5,719 nt of DNA from JAMXLO01 sp046735215 (GTDB lineage Bacteria; Pseudomonadota; Alphaproteobacteria; Acetobacterales; Acetobacteraceae): NCBI GenBank assembly GCA_046735215.1, contig JBKPSV010000101.1, forward strand, positions 1 to 5,719, read 5' to 3'. The position numbers and the translations under genes were made by a program. How positions within the stretch are numbered: position 1 is the first letter of the stretch; each line of letters begins with the position of its first letter. This document shows positions 1-5,659 of this stretch, piece after piece. The notes under the pieces are model-generated. The model saw only the letters and a list, made by a program, of their open reading frames with translations, searched no databases and was not told where the DNA came from.

Positions 1-1047
1 GCCTTCGACTCCATTCAGCACATAATGCGTGACGTCAATTACGGGTGGCTGCTTCGATACGTCCATCAGAATGGCGCATCGATGTTCTTCATCGTCACCT
101 ACATCCACATCTTCCGCGGCATGTACTACGGCTCTTATAAGTCGCCGCGCGAACTCTTGTGGATGATCGGCGTGGTCATCCTGCTGATCATGATGGCGAC
201 CGCTTTCATGGGATACGTGCTGCCCTGGGGGCAGATGTCCTATTGGGGCGCCACCGTCATCACCAACCTGTTCTCCGCCTTCCCGATCGTCGGCGAGCCG
301 ATCGTGACGTTCCTGTGGGGCGGGTTCAGCGTCGCCAATCCCACGCTGAACCGGTTTTTCTCACTGCACTACCTGCTGCCGTTCGTGCTCGTGGGCGTGG
401 TGTTCCTGCACGTCGCCGCCCTGCACGTGGTCGGCTCCAACAACCCGCTCGGTATCGACGTGAAGTCGCCGCAGGACACGCTGCCGTTCCATCCCTACTA
501 TACGGTGAAGGACAGCGTTGGCCTTTGCGTGTTCTTCATGGTCTACGCGATCCTGGTGTTCTTCGCGCCGAACTTCCTGGGCGACGTAAACAACTTCATT
601 CCGGCCAACCCGCTGCAAACGCCCGCCGATATCGTGCCTGAATGGTACTTTCTGCCGTATTATGCCATCCTGCGCTCGGTGCCGAACAAGCTGCTGGGCG
701 TCTGTATGATGTTCGGCTCGATCCTGATCCTGTTCGTGCTGCCCTGGCTGGATACGTCAAAGGTTCGCAGCGCGCGCTTCCGGCCGATCTATCGGCAGAT
801 CATCTGGGTCTGGGTGCTCGCCGTCATCGTGCTGGGTGCCTGCGGCGCACATAAGCCCGAGGGCATCTGGGTGGTGCTCGCCCGTATCGGCACGCTCTAC
901 TACTTCCTGCACTTCCTGGTGATCCTGCCGGTCCTGGGCAAGCTCGAGCGCCCGCTGCCGCTGCCGGAGAGCATCAGTCGACCGGCTATCCGCGGCGGTG
1001 GCCCGGTTCCTTCAGGCGCCACGGCCAAGCCGATGGAGAAGGCATGA
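1..1047 (+). CDS. petB: Cytochrome b subunit of the cytochrome bc1 complex (5' end outside window)
   Basis: Membrane subunit of ubiquinol-cytochrome c reductase that carries both b hemes and the two quinone sites. The frame is open from base 1 and the eight codons before the first ATG (base 25) already read as cytochrome b (AFDSIQHI), so that ATG is internal and the N-terminus, including the first membrane helix, is missing. Counting from base 1, the paired heme ligands are visible as H22/H36 (RYVH, YIHIF) and H123/H137 (LHYLLPF, FLHVAALHVVG), each pair 14 apart as the family requires. The Qo-site PEWY motif is at 213-216 and the GxxxPWGQMSYWGA region is intact. About seven hydrophobic helices remain, ending with a proline-rich, probably cytoplasmic tail. 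No frameshift or missing key residue is seen. The stop overlaps the petC start (ATGA), which suggests translational coupling. Identification is secure; the symbol follows common alphaproteobacterial use (also called fbcB). Confidence 0.97.
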   Translation, partial: AFDSIQHIMRDVNYGWLLRYVHQNGASMFFIVTYIHIFRGMYYGSYKSPRELLWMIGVVILLIMMATAFMGYVLPWGQMSYWGATVITNLFSAFPIVGEPIVTFLWGGFSVANPTLNRFFSLHYLLPFVLVGVVFLHVAALHVVGSNNPLGIDVKSPQDTLPFHPYYTVKDSVGLCVFFMVYAILVFFAPNFLGDVNNFIPANPLQTPADIVPEWYFLPYYAILRSVPNKLLGVCMMFGSILILFVLPWLDTSKVRSARFRPIYRQIIWVWVLAVIVLGACGAHKPEGIWVVLARIGTLYYFLHFLVILPVLGKLERPLPLPESISRPAIRGGGPVPSGATAKPMEKA

Positions 1048-1841
1048 TGCGGGTCATGCGTTCGTTGCTGACCGCGGCGCTGGTGGCGTTCGCCGCTTCG
1101 GCATCGGCACAGGAGGAGGCGCCGACGCCTCCGTCCCAGCACTGGAGCTTTCAGGGACCGTTTGGTTCGCTTGACCTGGCTGCCGCGCAGCGAGGCTTCC
1201 AGGTTTATTCCGAGGTGTGCGCGGTCTGCCACTCGGTTGAATATTTGCACTATCGCGATCTGCGGGGGATCGGCCTGAGCGCCGATCAGATCAAGGCGAT
1301 TGCGGCTGCGGTAACCGTGCCCCAGGGCCTGGACGACAACGGCGAACCGAAGGAAGGGCCGGCAACACCGGCCGATCAATTCAAGGTTCCGTATCCGCTG
1401 CCCAATCCGCTGCAGATCGGGGTTACGCACACCAATGAGAAGGCAGATCGCGCGGCCCACAACGGCGCGCTGCCGCCGGATCTGTCGCTGATGGTCAATG
1501 CACGCGAAGACGGCCCTAACTATGTTTATGCCGTCCTCACCGGCTACGCCGAGCCACCGGCCGGCTTCAAGATGATGGAGGGAATGAACTACAACAAGTT
1601 CTTCCTCGGCCATCAGATAGCCATGCCGCAGCCGTTGCATGATGACCAGGTGACTTATGCAGACGGCACGAAGGCGACGGTCGAACAGATGTCGCACGAC
1701 GTCGTCACCTTTCTCGCGTGGGCGGCCAATCCTGAAATGGTGCAGCGCAAGCAGATGGGCTGGCGTTGGGTTCTGTTCTTCCTGGTAATGGCAGGCCTGA
1801 CCTATGCCGTGAAGCGCAAGGTCTGGGCTGACGTGCACTGA
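1044..1841 (+). CDS. petC: Cytochrome c1, heme-binding subunit of the bc1 complex
   Basis: 265-residue periplasmic c-type cytochrome, anchored in the membrane, that takes electrons from the Rieske protein and passes them to a soluble or membrane cytochrome c. Residues 1-22 form a signal peptide ending ASASA|QEE. The heme-attachment motif CAVCH is at 59-63. The family signature GALPPDLSLM lies at 141-150, and the likely axial methionine is M194 in QIAMPQPL. A single C-terminal membrane helix (about 240-256) is followed by a basic KRKV stretch, giving an N-out/C-in topology. Length is normal for a proteobacterial cytochrome c1. The first of two adjacent ATGs overlaps the petB stop, with GGAG at 1035-1038 five bases before it; the second ATG, at 1047, would fit equally well. 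It is the third gene of the usual petABC order, with petA expected upstream of the window. Confidence 0.97.
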   Translation: MMRVMRSLLTAALVAFAASASAQEEAPTPPSQHWSFQGPFGSLDLAAAQRGFQVYSEVCAVCHSVEYLHYRDLRGIGLSADQIKAIAAAVTVPQGLDDNGEPKEGPATPADQFKVPYPLPNPLQIGVTHTNEKADRAAHNGALPPDLSLMVNAREDGPNYVYAVLTGYAEPPAGFKMMEGMNYNKFFLGHQIAMPQPLHDDQVTYADGTKATVEQMSHDVVTFLAWAANPEMVQRKQMGWRWVLFFLVMAGLTYAVKRKVWADVH

Positions 1842-1850
1842 GAAGGCGAC

Positions 1851-2720
1851 ATGCTGCAGCCCGTCATCGGCGTAATCGGTGGCTCAGGTATCTATGATAT
1901 CGAGGGGCTAGAGGAGAAGGTGTGGCGGCAGGTTGCCACACCTTGGGGAATGCCGTCCGATGCACTGCTTTTCGGACGTCTCGCGGATGTTCAGTGCGTT
2001 TTCCTCCCCCGTCACGGTCGCGGTCATCCGCTGTCGCCGACACATTTGAACTACCGCGCCAACATCGACGCGTTGAAGCGTTCCGGCGTTACCGACGTGC
2101 TCTCGCTGTCAGCCGTCGGCAGCCTGAAGCCGGAACTGCCGCCGGGACATTTCGTCATCGTCGACCAGTTCATCGATCGCAGCTTCGCGCGCGAGAAGAG
2201 CTTCTTCGGCGATGGCATCGTTGCGCATGTGTCGATGGCGCATCCGGTGTGTCCTCGTCTTGGTGATGCACTGGAAACGGCGGCACGCTCATTGCACCTG
2301 CCTGTGACGCGCGGCGGCACGTATCTGGTGATGGAAGGGCCGCAGTTTTCCACCAAGGCGGAAAGCGCGTTGTATCGCTCCTGGGACTGCAGTGTGATCG
2401 GCATGACCAACATGCCGGAGGCGAAGCTCGCACGCGAAGCGGAGCTGAACTACGCGACCGTGGCAATGGTCACCGATTTCGACTGTTGGCATCCGGATCA
2501 CGATCACGTCACGGTCGAAGCGGTGGTGCGCGTCCTGCTGGATAACGCCGACAAGGCGCGAGCGCTGGTGCAGCGCGTCGTGCCGGAGATCGGCAGGCCG
2601 CGTGAACCATGCCCCGCAGGTTGCGAACATGCACTGGACAACGCCGTCATCACGGCAAGCCATATGCGCGATCCCGAAGTTGCGGCGAAGCTCGAGGCTA
2701 TCGCGCGGCGCGTGCTGTAG
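1851..2720 (+). CDS. mtnP: S-methyl-5'-thioadenosine phosphorylase
   Basis: 289-residue cytoplasmic enzyme of the PNP/MTAP family. It phosphorolyses 5'-methylthioadenosine, the by-product of polyamine synthesis and some other SAM-dependent reactions, to adenine and 5-methylthioribose-1-phosphate. Visible motifs: the phosphate-binding GGSGIYD near residue 10, LPRHGRGH (52-59), HLNYRANI (65-72), LSAVGSL (86-92), MEGPQFST (161-168) and MTNMPEAKLAREAELNYA (185-202). TDFDCW (208-213) supplies two aspartates (209, 211) at the positions that read the 6-amino group in MTAP; inosine/guanosine-type members usually differ there, which favours adenine nucleoside specificity. A CPAGC pair of cysteines sits at 254-258. 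The start ATG follows petC by 9 bases with AGAAGG just before it, so it is probably cotranscribed with the bc1 genes. In related genomes an adenine phosphoribosyltransferase gene (apt) often follows, as I recall; here the next gene converges instead. Confidence 0.94.
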   Translation: MLQPVIGVIGGSGIYDIEGLEEKVWRQVATPWGMPSDALLFGRLADVQCVFLPRHGRGHPLSPTHLNYRANIDALKRSGVTDVLSLSAVGSLKPELPPGHFVIVDQFIDRSFAREKSFFGDGIVAHVSMAHPVCPRLGDALETAARSLHLPVTRGGTYLVMEGPQFSTKAESALYRSWDCSVIGMTNMPEAKLAREAELNYATVAMVTDFDCWHPDHDHVTVEAVVRVLLDNADKARALVQRVVPEIGRPREPCPAGCEHALDNAVITASHMRDPEVAAKLEAIARRVL

Positions 2721-2721
2721 C

Positions 2722-2737
2722 CCTTAGCGCCTTAGCG
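2722..2737. repeat. Tandem duplication of an 8-base unit between convergent genes
   Basis: CCTTAGCG occurs twice head to tail across the 11-base gap between the mtnP stop and the minus-strand rlpA-like stop. On the minus strand each copy contains TAA; the copy at 2732-2734 is the real rlpA-like stop. The other copy is 8 bases away and therefore out of frame with it. It is probably a small slippage duplication and no function is evident. Confidence 0.6.
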
Positions 2738-3286
2738 TGCGGCCTGTGCAGTTTGCACAGCGTTCTGTAGTTCCTGGTCGCTGGCTTCAACGGCCCCCGC
2801 GCCGAGTTTCACGTCGCCATTCGACAACGGCACGGCGACCGGGGCAACCACCACCGGCGCGATGCCCTGCCGCGTCATCTCGAGCTCTTCGGCTACCTTC
2901 GGCGCCAGATCGACCACGCGACCGTCCACGAACGGGCCGCGATCCTGCACCTTCACCAAGGCAGACTTGCCGTTGTCCAGATTGGTCACCTTGGCTGTAG
3001 TGCCCAATGGCAGGGTCTTGCTCGCAGCAATGTTTGCATTTGGGTTAAATCGGTGACCATTGGCCATCTTACGGTTGTTGAAATGCTTCGCATAGAACGA
3101 AGCACGACCCTTCTGCTTGCGACCGGACTGATCGATGCGGCCGTGCGGTGTTTGCGGCGGAAGCTGCGCCAGTTTGGCTGCCTCTTGCTTGGCGGCAGGT
3201 GAATCCGGTGCCGGGGTTGCGGCCAAAGAGAGAGGCGCCCAAAGCACCATCACACTTACCAGCCCAGTCATGCGATGCGGTTTCAT
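2732..3286 (-). CDS. rlpA: RlpA-like secreted double-psi beta-barrel protein, possible septal-ring lytic transglycosylase relative
   Basis: 184 residues from the chosen ATG (3284-3286), which directly precedes a signal peptide (MKPHRMTGLVSVMVLWAPLS, then LAA; cleavage near 23). The frame stays open upstream to an ATG at 3376, but that would put 30 polar residues before the signal and run through a hairpin, so I reject it. No clear Shine-Dalgarno is seen. Residues about 59-148 match the RlpA domain: GRASFYAKHF, TLPLGTTAKVTNL (91-103), VQDRGPF (113-119), GRVVDLAP (122-129). RlpA proteins bind or cleave glycan strands lacking stem peptides at division septa. Odd points: no lipobox cysteine, so it is probably soluble in the periplasm; no SPOR domain; the usual GE in the TAxGExF stretch reads GH (H78), and the usual AAHK reads AASK (S89), while D115 is kept. 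The tail (150-184) is acidic and alanine-rich with no known domain. Fold assignment is strong; enzymatic activity is doubtful. Confidence 0.88.
   Translation of the reverse strand: MKPHRMTGLVSVMVLWAPLSLAATPAPDSPAAKQEAAKLAQLPPQTPHGRIDQSGRKQKGRASFYAKHFNNRKMANGHRFNPNANIAASKTLPLGTTAKVTNLDNGKSALVKVQDRGPFVDGRVVDLAPKVAEELEMTRQGIAPVVVAPVAVPLSNGDVKLGAGAVEASDQELQNAVQTAQAAR
2744..2760. other. Short perfect hairpin inside the 3' end of the rlpA-like gene, just past mtnP
   Basis: CTGTGCA and TGCACAG form a 7-bp perfect inverted repeat around a 3-base loop, starting 24 bases after the mtnP stop on the plus strand. It lies within codons for the alanine/glutamine-rich C-terminus of the convergent gene. No T-run follows on either strand, so it is not a canonical intrinsic terminator; it could help end the bc1-mtnP transcript or be chance. 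Confidence 0.25.
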
Positions 3287-3382
3287 GGTGCTGTCTGACG
3301 CAGCAGCACGGCTTTGGTTCGTGCGAAGGACAGTCTTGTGTACCCCACACGCCGCCTTGTGAACGGCGTGTGGCATGTCGCA
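3287..3382 (-). promoter_or_regulatory. 96-base gap upstream of the rlpA-like gene, holding its leader and a hairpin
   Basis: This is the largest non-coding stretch in the window and separates the dienelactone hydrolase gene from the rlpA-like gene on the minus strand. Its first part holds a 10-bp hairpin (3345-3373). The remainder (about 3287-3344) would be the leader of the rlpA-like gene and any promoter of its own. I see no convincing -35/-10 pair; TTCACA in the hairpin loop with TACACA 15 bases later is a poor match. A separate promoter is inferred only from the gap and the hairpin. Confidence 0.3.
3345..3373 (-). terminator. GC-rich hairpin after the dienelactone hydrolase gene, terminator-like but without a U-tract
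   Basis: CCACACGCCG and CGGCGTGTGG pair perfectly over 10 bp around a 9-base loop. On the minus strand the stem begins 9 bases after the dienelactone hydrolase stop, which is where a transcript end would be expected. It is followed by GGTACACAAG instead of a T-run, so it may act as an RNA 3'-end stabiliser, an attenuator or a rho-assisted stop. It could also be a binding site for a dimeric regulator of the next gene. Confidence 0.4.
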
Positions 3383-4048
3383 TCAACCGATATGCTTGGC
3401 GAAGAACTCCAAAGTGCGCTTTTGTGCCACCTCGTAATCAGCCCTGCTGAAGCTGCCGCGTTCGTCGCAACCGAAGCCATGGCCTGCACCCTGATAGACA
3501 TATGTCTCTACTTTCGGTTGTGCAGCGCGAATCGCTTCCACGTCACTCATTGGAATGGAAGCGTCCGTCTCGCCGAAGTGCATCTGCACCGGGCAACTCG
3601 GCCGTTCATCCTTTGTGCCGGCAATACCGGCGCCATACCAACAGCTCGATGCCGCGAACTTGGTGGTCCGCGTAGCACCCCACCACGCAACGGTTCCGCC
3701 GAAGCAGTAGCCGACAATGCCGAGTTTCTTTCCCGCCAGATGCGTGGCGGCAGCCTCAACGTCGAGCATGACCTGCTTGTCATCGAGCTTCATGCGATAC
3801 GCGCGGCCTTGGTCGATGCCAGACTGGGCGTAGCCGAGTTCGATGCCCTTCTCGACGCGATCGAACAATGCCGGCGCGCAGACGGAATAGCCGTGCGCGG
3901 CGAAGCGATCACACATGTCGCGCATGTGGTGATTGACGCCGAAGATCTCCTGGATGACCACAAGGCCCTTCGTCCCGCCGGTCGGCCCGGCGGTGTAGGC
4001 CGTGAGCGTGAAACCGTCCGAAGCCTTGAGGTTTATCGTGCTGCCCAT
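3383..4048 (-). CDS. Dienelactone hydrolase-family alpha/beta hydrolase
   Basis: 221-residue cytoplasmic alpha/beta hydrolase covering the whole DLH family length, with no signal peptide. The family's cysteine-type catalytic triad is visible: C115 in the nucleophile elbow GYCFGG, D162 in GETDASIP and H190 in GAGHGFGC. The glutamate that gates the cysteine in characterised dienelactone hydrolases is also present (E34 in QEIFGVN). The classical enzyme hydrolyses dienelactone to maleylacetate in chlorocatechol breakdown, but no other aromatic-degradation gene is nearby and many family members are housekeeping esterases of unknown substrate, so I give no symbol. The start is supported by GGGAG at 4058-4062, nine bases upstream. 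It lies 57 bases after rppH on the same strand and could be read from the same transcript. A hairpin follows its stop. All catalytic residues are intact, so it is probably active. Confidence 0.92.
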   Translation of the reverse strand: MGSTINLKASDGFTLTAYTAGPTGGTKGLVVIQEIFGVNHHMRDMCDRFAAHGYSVCAPALFDRVEKGIELGYAQSGIDQGRAYRMKLDDKQVMLDVEAAATHLAGKKLGIVGYCFGGTVAWWGATRTTKFAASSCWYGAGIAGTKDERPSCPVQMHFGETDASIPMSDVEAIRAAQPKVETYVYQGAGHGFGCDERGSFSRADYEVAQKRTLEFFAKHIG

Positions 4049-4057
4049 CTGTTTTCA

Positions 4058-4062
4058 CTCCC
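4058..4062 (-). promoter_or_regulatory. Ribosome binding site of the dienelactone hydrolase gene
   Basis: GGGAG on the minus strand lies nine bases before the ATG at 4046-4048. It is the best Shine-Dalgarno match in the 57-base gap and supports that start; independent translation rather than coupling to rppH is likely. Confidence 0.6.
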
Positions 4063-4105
4063 AGTGCTGACAATGGCACGCAGGATGGCGGTCTGCGCGC
4101 CGCGG

Positions 4106-4597
4106 TCAACCTCTTGGCGAGGCGAACCGCGCAAAGGACTCCGCCAGCAATTCGTAAATCGGCCGCTTGAACCCGACTGCCAGGCCCGGCAACTCCGCCA
4201 GCTCGGCCCAGCGCCAGGCATCAAATTCCGGATGTGGATCGAGGTCGAGCCGGATGTCCTGGTCCTCGCCGAGGAACTGCAGCGCGAACCAGCGCTGCCG
4301 CTGGCCACGATAACGTCCGCCGAGCGCAACACCGACCAGTGCCGGAGGCAGATCGTAGGTCAGCCAGCCAGGATGCTCACCGATGATGCTGGCGCGACTG
4401 GTGCCGATCTCTTCCTCTAGCTCGCGTAGAACGGCCGCTCGCGGGTCTTCGTCCGCATCGATACCACCTTGCGGCAATTGCCAGCCGCCGGCACTCCCCT
4501 CCGCATTCGGCAGGTTCGCACGGCGTGCGACGAACACCTTGCCGTCGCGATTGAACAGGACGGCACCGACATTTGGGCGATAAGGCAGGTCAATCAT
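4106..4597 (-). CDS. rppH: RNA pyrophosphohydrolase (Nudix)
   Basis: 163-residue cytoplasmic Nudix hydrolase. RppH removes pyrophosphate from 5'-triphosphorylated RNA, opening it to decay; older alphaproteobacterial annotation calls it (di)nucleoside polyphosphate hydrolase (IalA/NudH). Features: YRPNVGAVLFN at 6-16, WQLPQGGID at 39-47, and a Nudix box at 44-66 with every key residue in place (G44, E50, R58, E59, E62, E63, G65). The C-terminal helix FKRPIYELL (143-151) is typical of RppH and absent from most other Nudix enzymes. The frame is open far upstream (to 4828), but that extension is the shadow of the preceding gene; MIDLPYRPNVGAVL is the usual RppH N-terminus. Its ATG overlaps the stop of the deacetylase-like gene (ATGA) and has no strong Shine-Dalgarno, which points to translational coupling. 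Confidence 0.95.
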   Translation of the reverse strand: MIDLPYRPNVGAVLFNRDGKVFVARRANLPNAEGSAGGWQLPQGGIDADEDPRAAVLRELEEEIGTSRASIIGEHPGWLTYDLPPALVGVALGGRYRGQRQRWFALQFLGEDQDIRLDLDPHPEFDAWRWAELAELPGLAVGFKRPIYELLAESFARFASPRG

Positions 4598-5649
4598 TGG
4601 CCGGACGCCGGTTGCACCAACGCGCTCACGGGCGCAAGTGCCAGCCCGTCGGCCTGAAGGTTCACCGCCCATGTCGCGAGCCGCTGGAGAACGACAGGCC
4701 GGGGGGTTCCGGCGAACCCCAACGCACTGCCCTTGGTTCGAGCGACCTGCGCCAGCTGCGCCAATTTGTTCTCGACATCGGCCGCCGTCGGGGGGTCGTC
4801 CACGATGACATCGACCGACCTGCCCCATACCAGCGCAGGAGGCGGTGAGCCAGGACGGGGATCTACGTAAAGCAGGCCACGCTTCTTCAGTTCGCCGAGC
4901 ACCAGGCCCATTTCTTCCGGCAGCGAGGCAAAACGCTCGCCCAACTGCGAGCCTTCGGCCCCGATGGCGCCCACGTAGCCCTGAATGCGCGACAGCACCC
5001 AGATCAGGCGCGCACGATTCTGCTCCAACGACAGGCTGGTCATCAGCGCCTGTTTGCCCGGATCATTCAGCGGAAAGCCCTGCGGTTCCATCGGGATCGA
5101 GATCAGATACTCATGCTCGGTCGAACGCGCCGTCGATAACAGCCTGCCGGTGTCCTGCGCATAGGGCGAAATTGCCAGCGTGACGCCATGCGGCAGGGCG
5201 CGCACCGCAGCCTCGCTGTCGGCTCGGTTCAGTCCAAGCCCAGCCAGCACAAGTCCGACGCGTGGCCGGCGGGAACTGCTGTCAAATCCCGCTGCGTACA
5301 CTTGCATGGGGAGCCGCCCGTCCGAAGCAATCCGCGGCAGCTGGTTCGGTGCGAAGCCGGGCGCGGGTTCCAGGAGTGCCGGTTCAGGGTCGGCAATAGG
5401 TCCCGGCGTTTCCCGCCCCGGACGCAGGGCGCCGGGCTTTGGCGGCGCTACCTGCGGCTGTGGCGGAACAGCGTGGCTCTCCGCCTCTTTCGGTTGAACC
5501 GGCGCAACCGCAGCCTGCGGGAGCACGGATGGCGCGGGAGGGCCGGCCATGTGCAGCGCCACCCCGCCAAGCACCACTAATGCCACGACGAGCAACCAGA
5601 ACCGGCCGAAACCTCGCCAGCCGGCAAAGAATTCCCACAGCCCAGCCAA
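4594..5649 (-). CDS. Membrane-anchored divergent polysaccharide deacetylase-like protein (YibQ/DUF610 type), active site apparently degenerate
   Basis: 351 residues. A short cytoplasmic stretch is followed by a membrane helix (about 18-35), then a proline/alanine-rich linker (about 36-105), then a periplasmic domain (about 129-345) resembling the divergent polysaccharide deacetylase family (Polysacc_deac_2). Matching landmarks are VGLVLAGLGL (131-140), ALPHGVTLAISPYA (151-164), IPMEPQGFPLNDPG (185-198), DPRPGS (263-268), VIVDD (281-285) and GSALGFAGTPRPV (307-319). Compared with the remembered family consensus, the IDD motif is L-A-G (135-137), the HLPMEP histidine is S184, and the NNHMGS histidine is A231, so metal binding is doubtful. 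The start is a TTG ten bases after the previous stop; an in-frame stop at 5671-5673 limits the choice, and the first ATG (residue 34) would remove the membrane helix. The weak ribosome site leaves the exact start uncertain. Its stop overlaps rppH. Confidence 0.82.
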   Translation of the reverse strand: MAGLWEFFAGWRGFGRFWLLVVALVVLGGVALHMAGPPAPSVLPQAAVAPVQPKEAESHAVPPQPQVAPPKPGALRPGRETPGPIADPEPALLEPAPGFAPNQLPRIASDGRLPMQVYAAGFDSSSRRPRVGLVLAGLGLNRADSEAAVRALPHGVTLAISPYAQDTGRLLSTARSTEHEYLISIPMEPQGFPLNDPGKQALMTSLSLEQNRARLIWVLSRIQGYVGAIGAEGSQLGERFASLPEEMGLVLGELKKRGLLYVDPRPGSPPPALVWGRSVDVIVDDPPTAADVENKLAQLAQVARTKGSALGFAGTPRPVVLQRLATWAVNLQADGLALAPVSALVQPASGQ

Positions 5650-5659
5650 CCCCGGCAGG

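Noticed and set aside
159..641. Alternative-frame ORFs inside petB, including the one on the minus strand at 361-618
   Set aside because: These are Arg/His-rich frames overlapping intact cytochrome b sequence, with no motif or ribosome site of their own.
900..1838. Long minus-strand open frame (312 codons) opposite petC
   Set aside because: It lies entirely opposite the petB end and petC, whose products carry clear heme motifs. Its product looks like an Arg/His-rich shadow with no domain.
3341..3363. Possible sigma-70-like promoter for the rlpA-like gene on the minus strand (TTCACA / TACACA)
   Set aside because: The spacing is only 15 bases, both boxes are poor matches and the -35 lies in a hairpin loop, so it is not supportable from sequence alone.
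3287..3376. Upstream ATG start for the rlpA-like gene
   Set aside because: It would put about 30 polar residues before a good signal peptide, and its codons span the intergenic hairpin.
3383..4048. Chlorocatechol/aromatic degradation pathway inferred from the dienelactone hydrolase homologue
   Set aside because: No dioxygenase, cycloisomerase, maleylacetate reductase or LysR regulator gene lies in the window; family membership alone does not fix the substrate.
3314..4420. Long plus-strand open frame (368 codons) antisense to the dienelactone hydrolase and rppH genes
   Set aside because: It crosses two well-supported minus-strand genes and their gap. The product has no recognisable motif, and its openness is expected from GC-rich third-position bias on the opposite strand.
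4598..4828. N-terminal extension of rppH by 77 codons
   Set aside because: The extra residues are Arg/Gly-rich and out of frame with the real upstream gene. Family members begin just before YRPNVGAVL, at the ATG overlapping the upstream stop.
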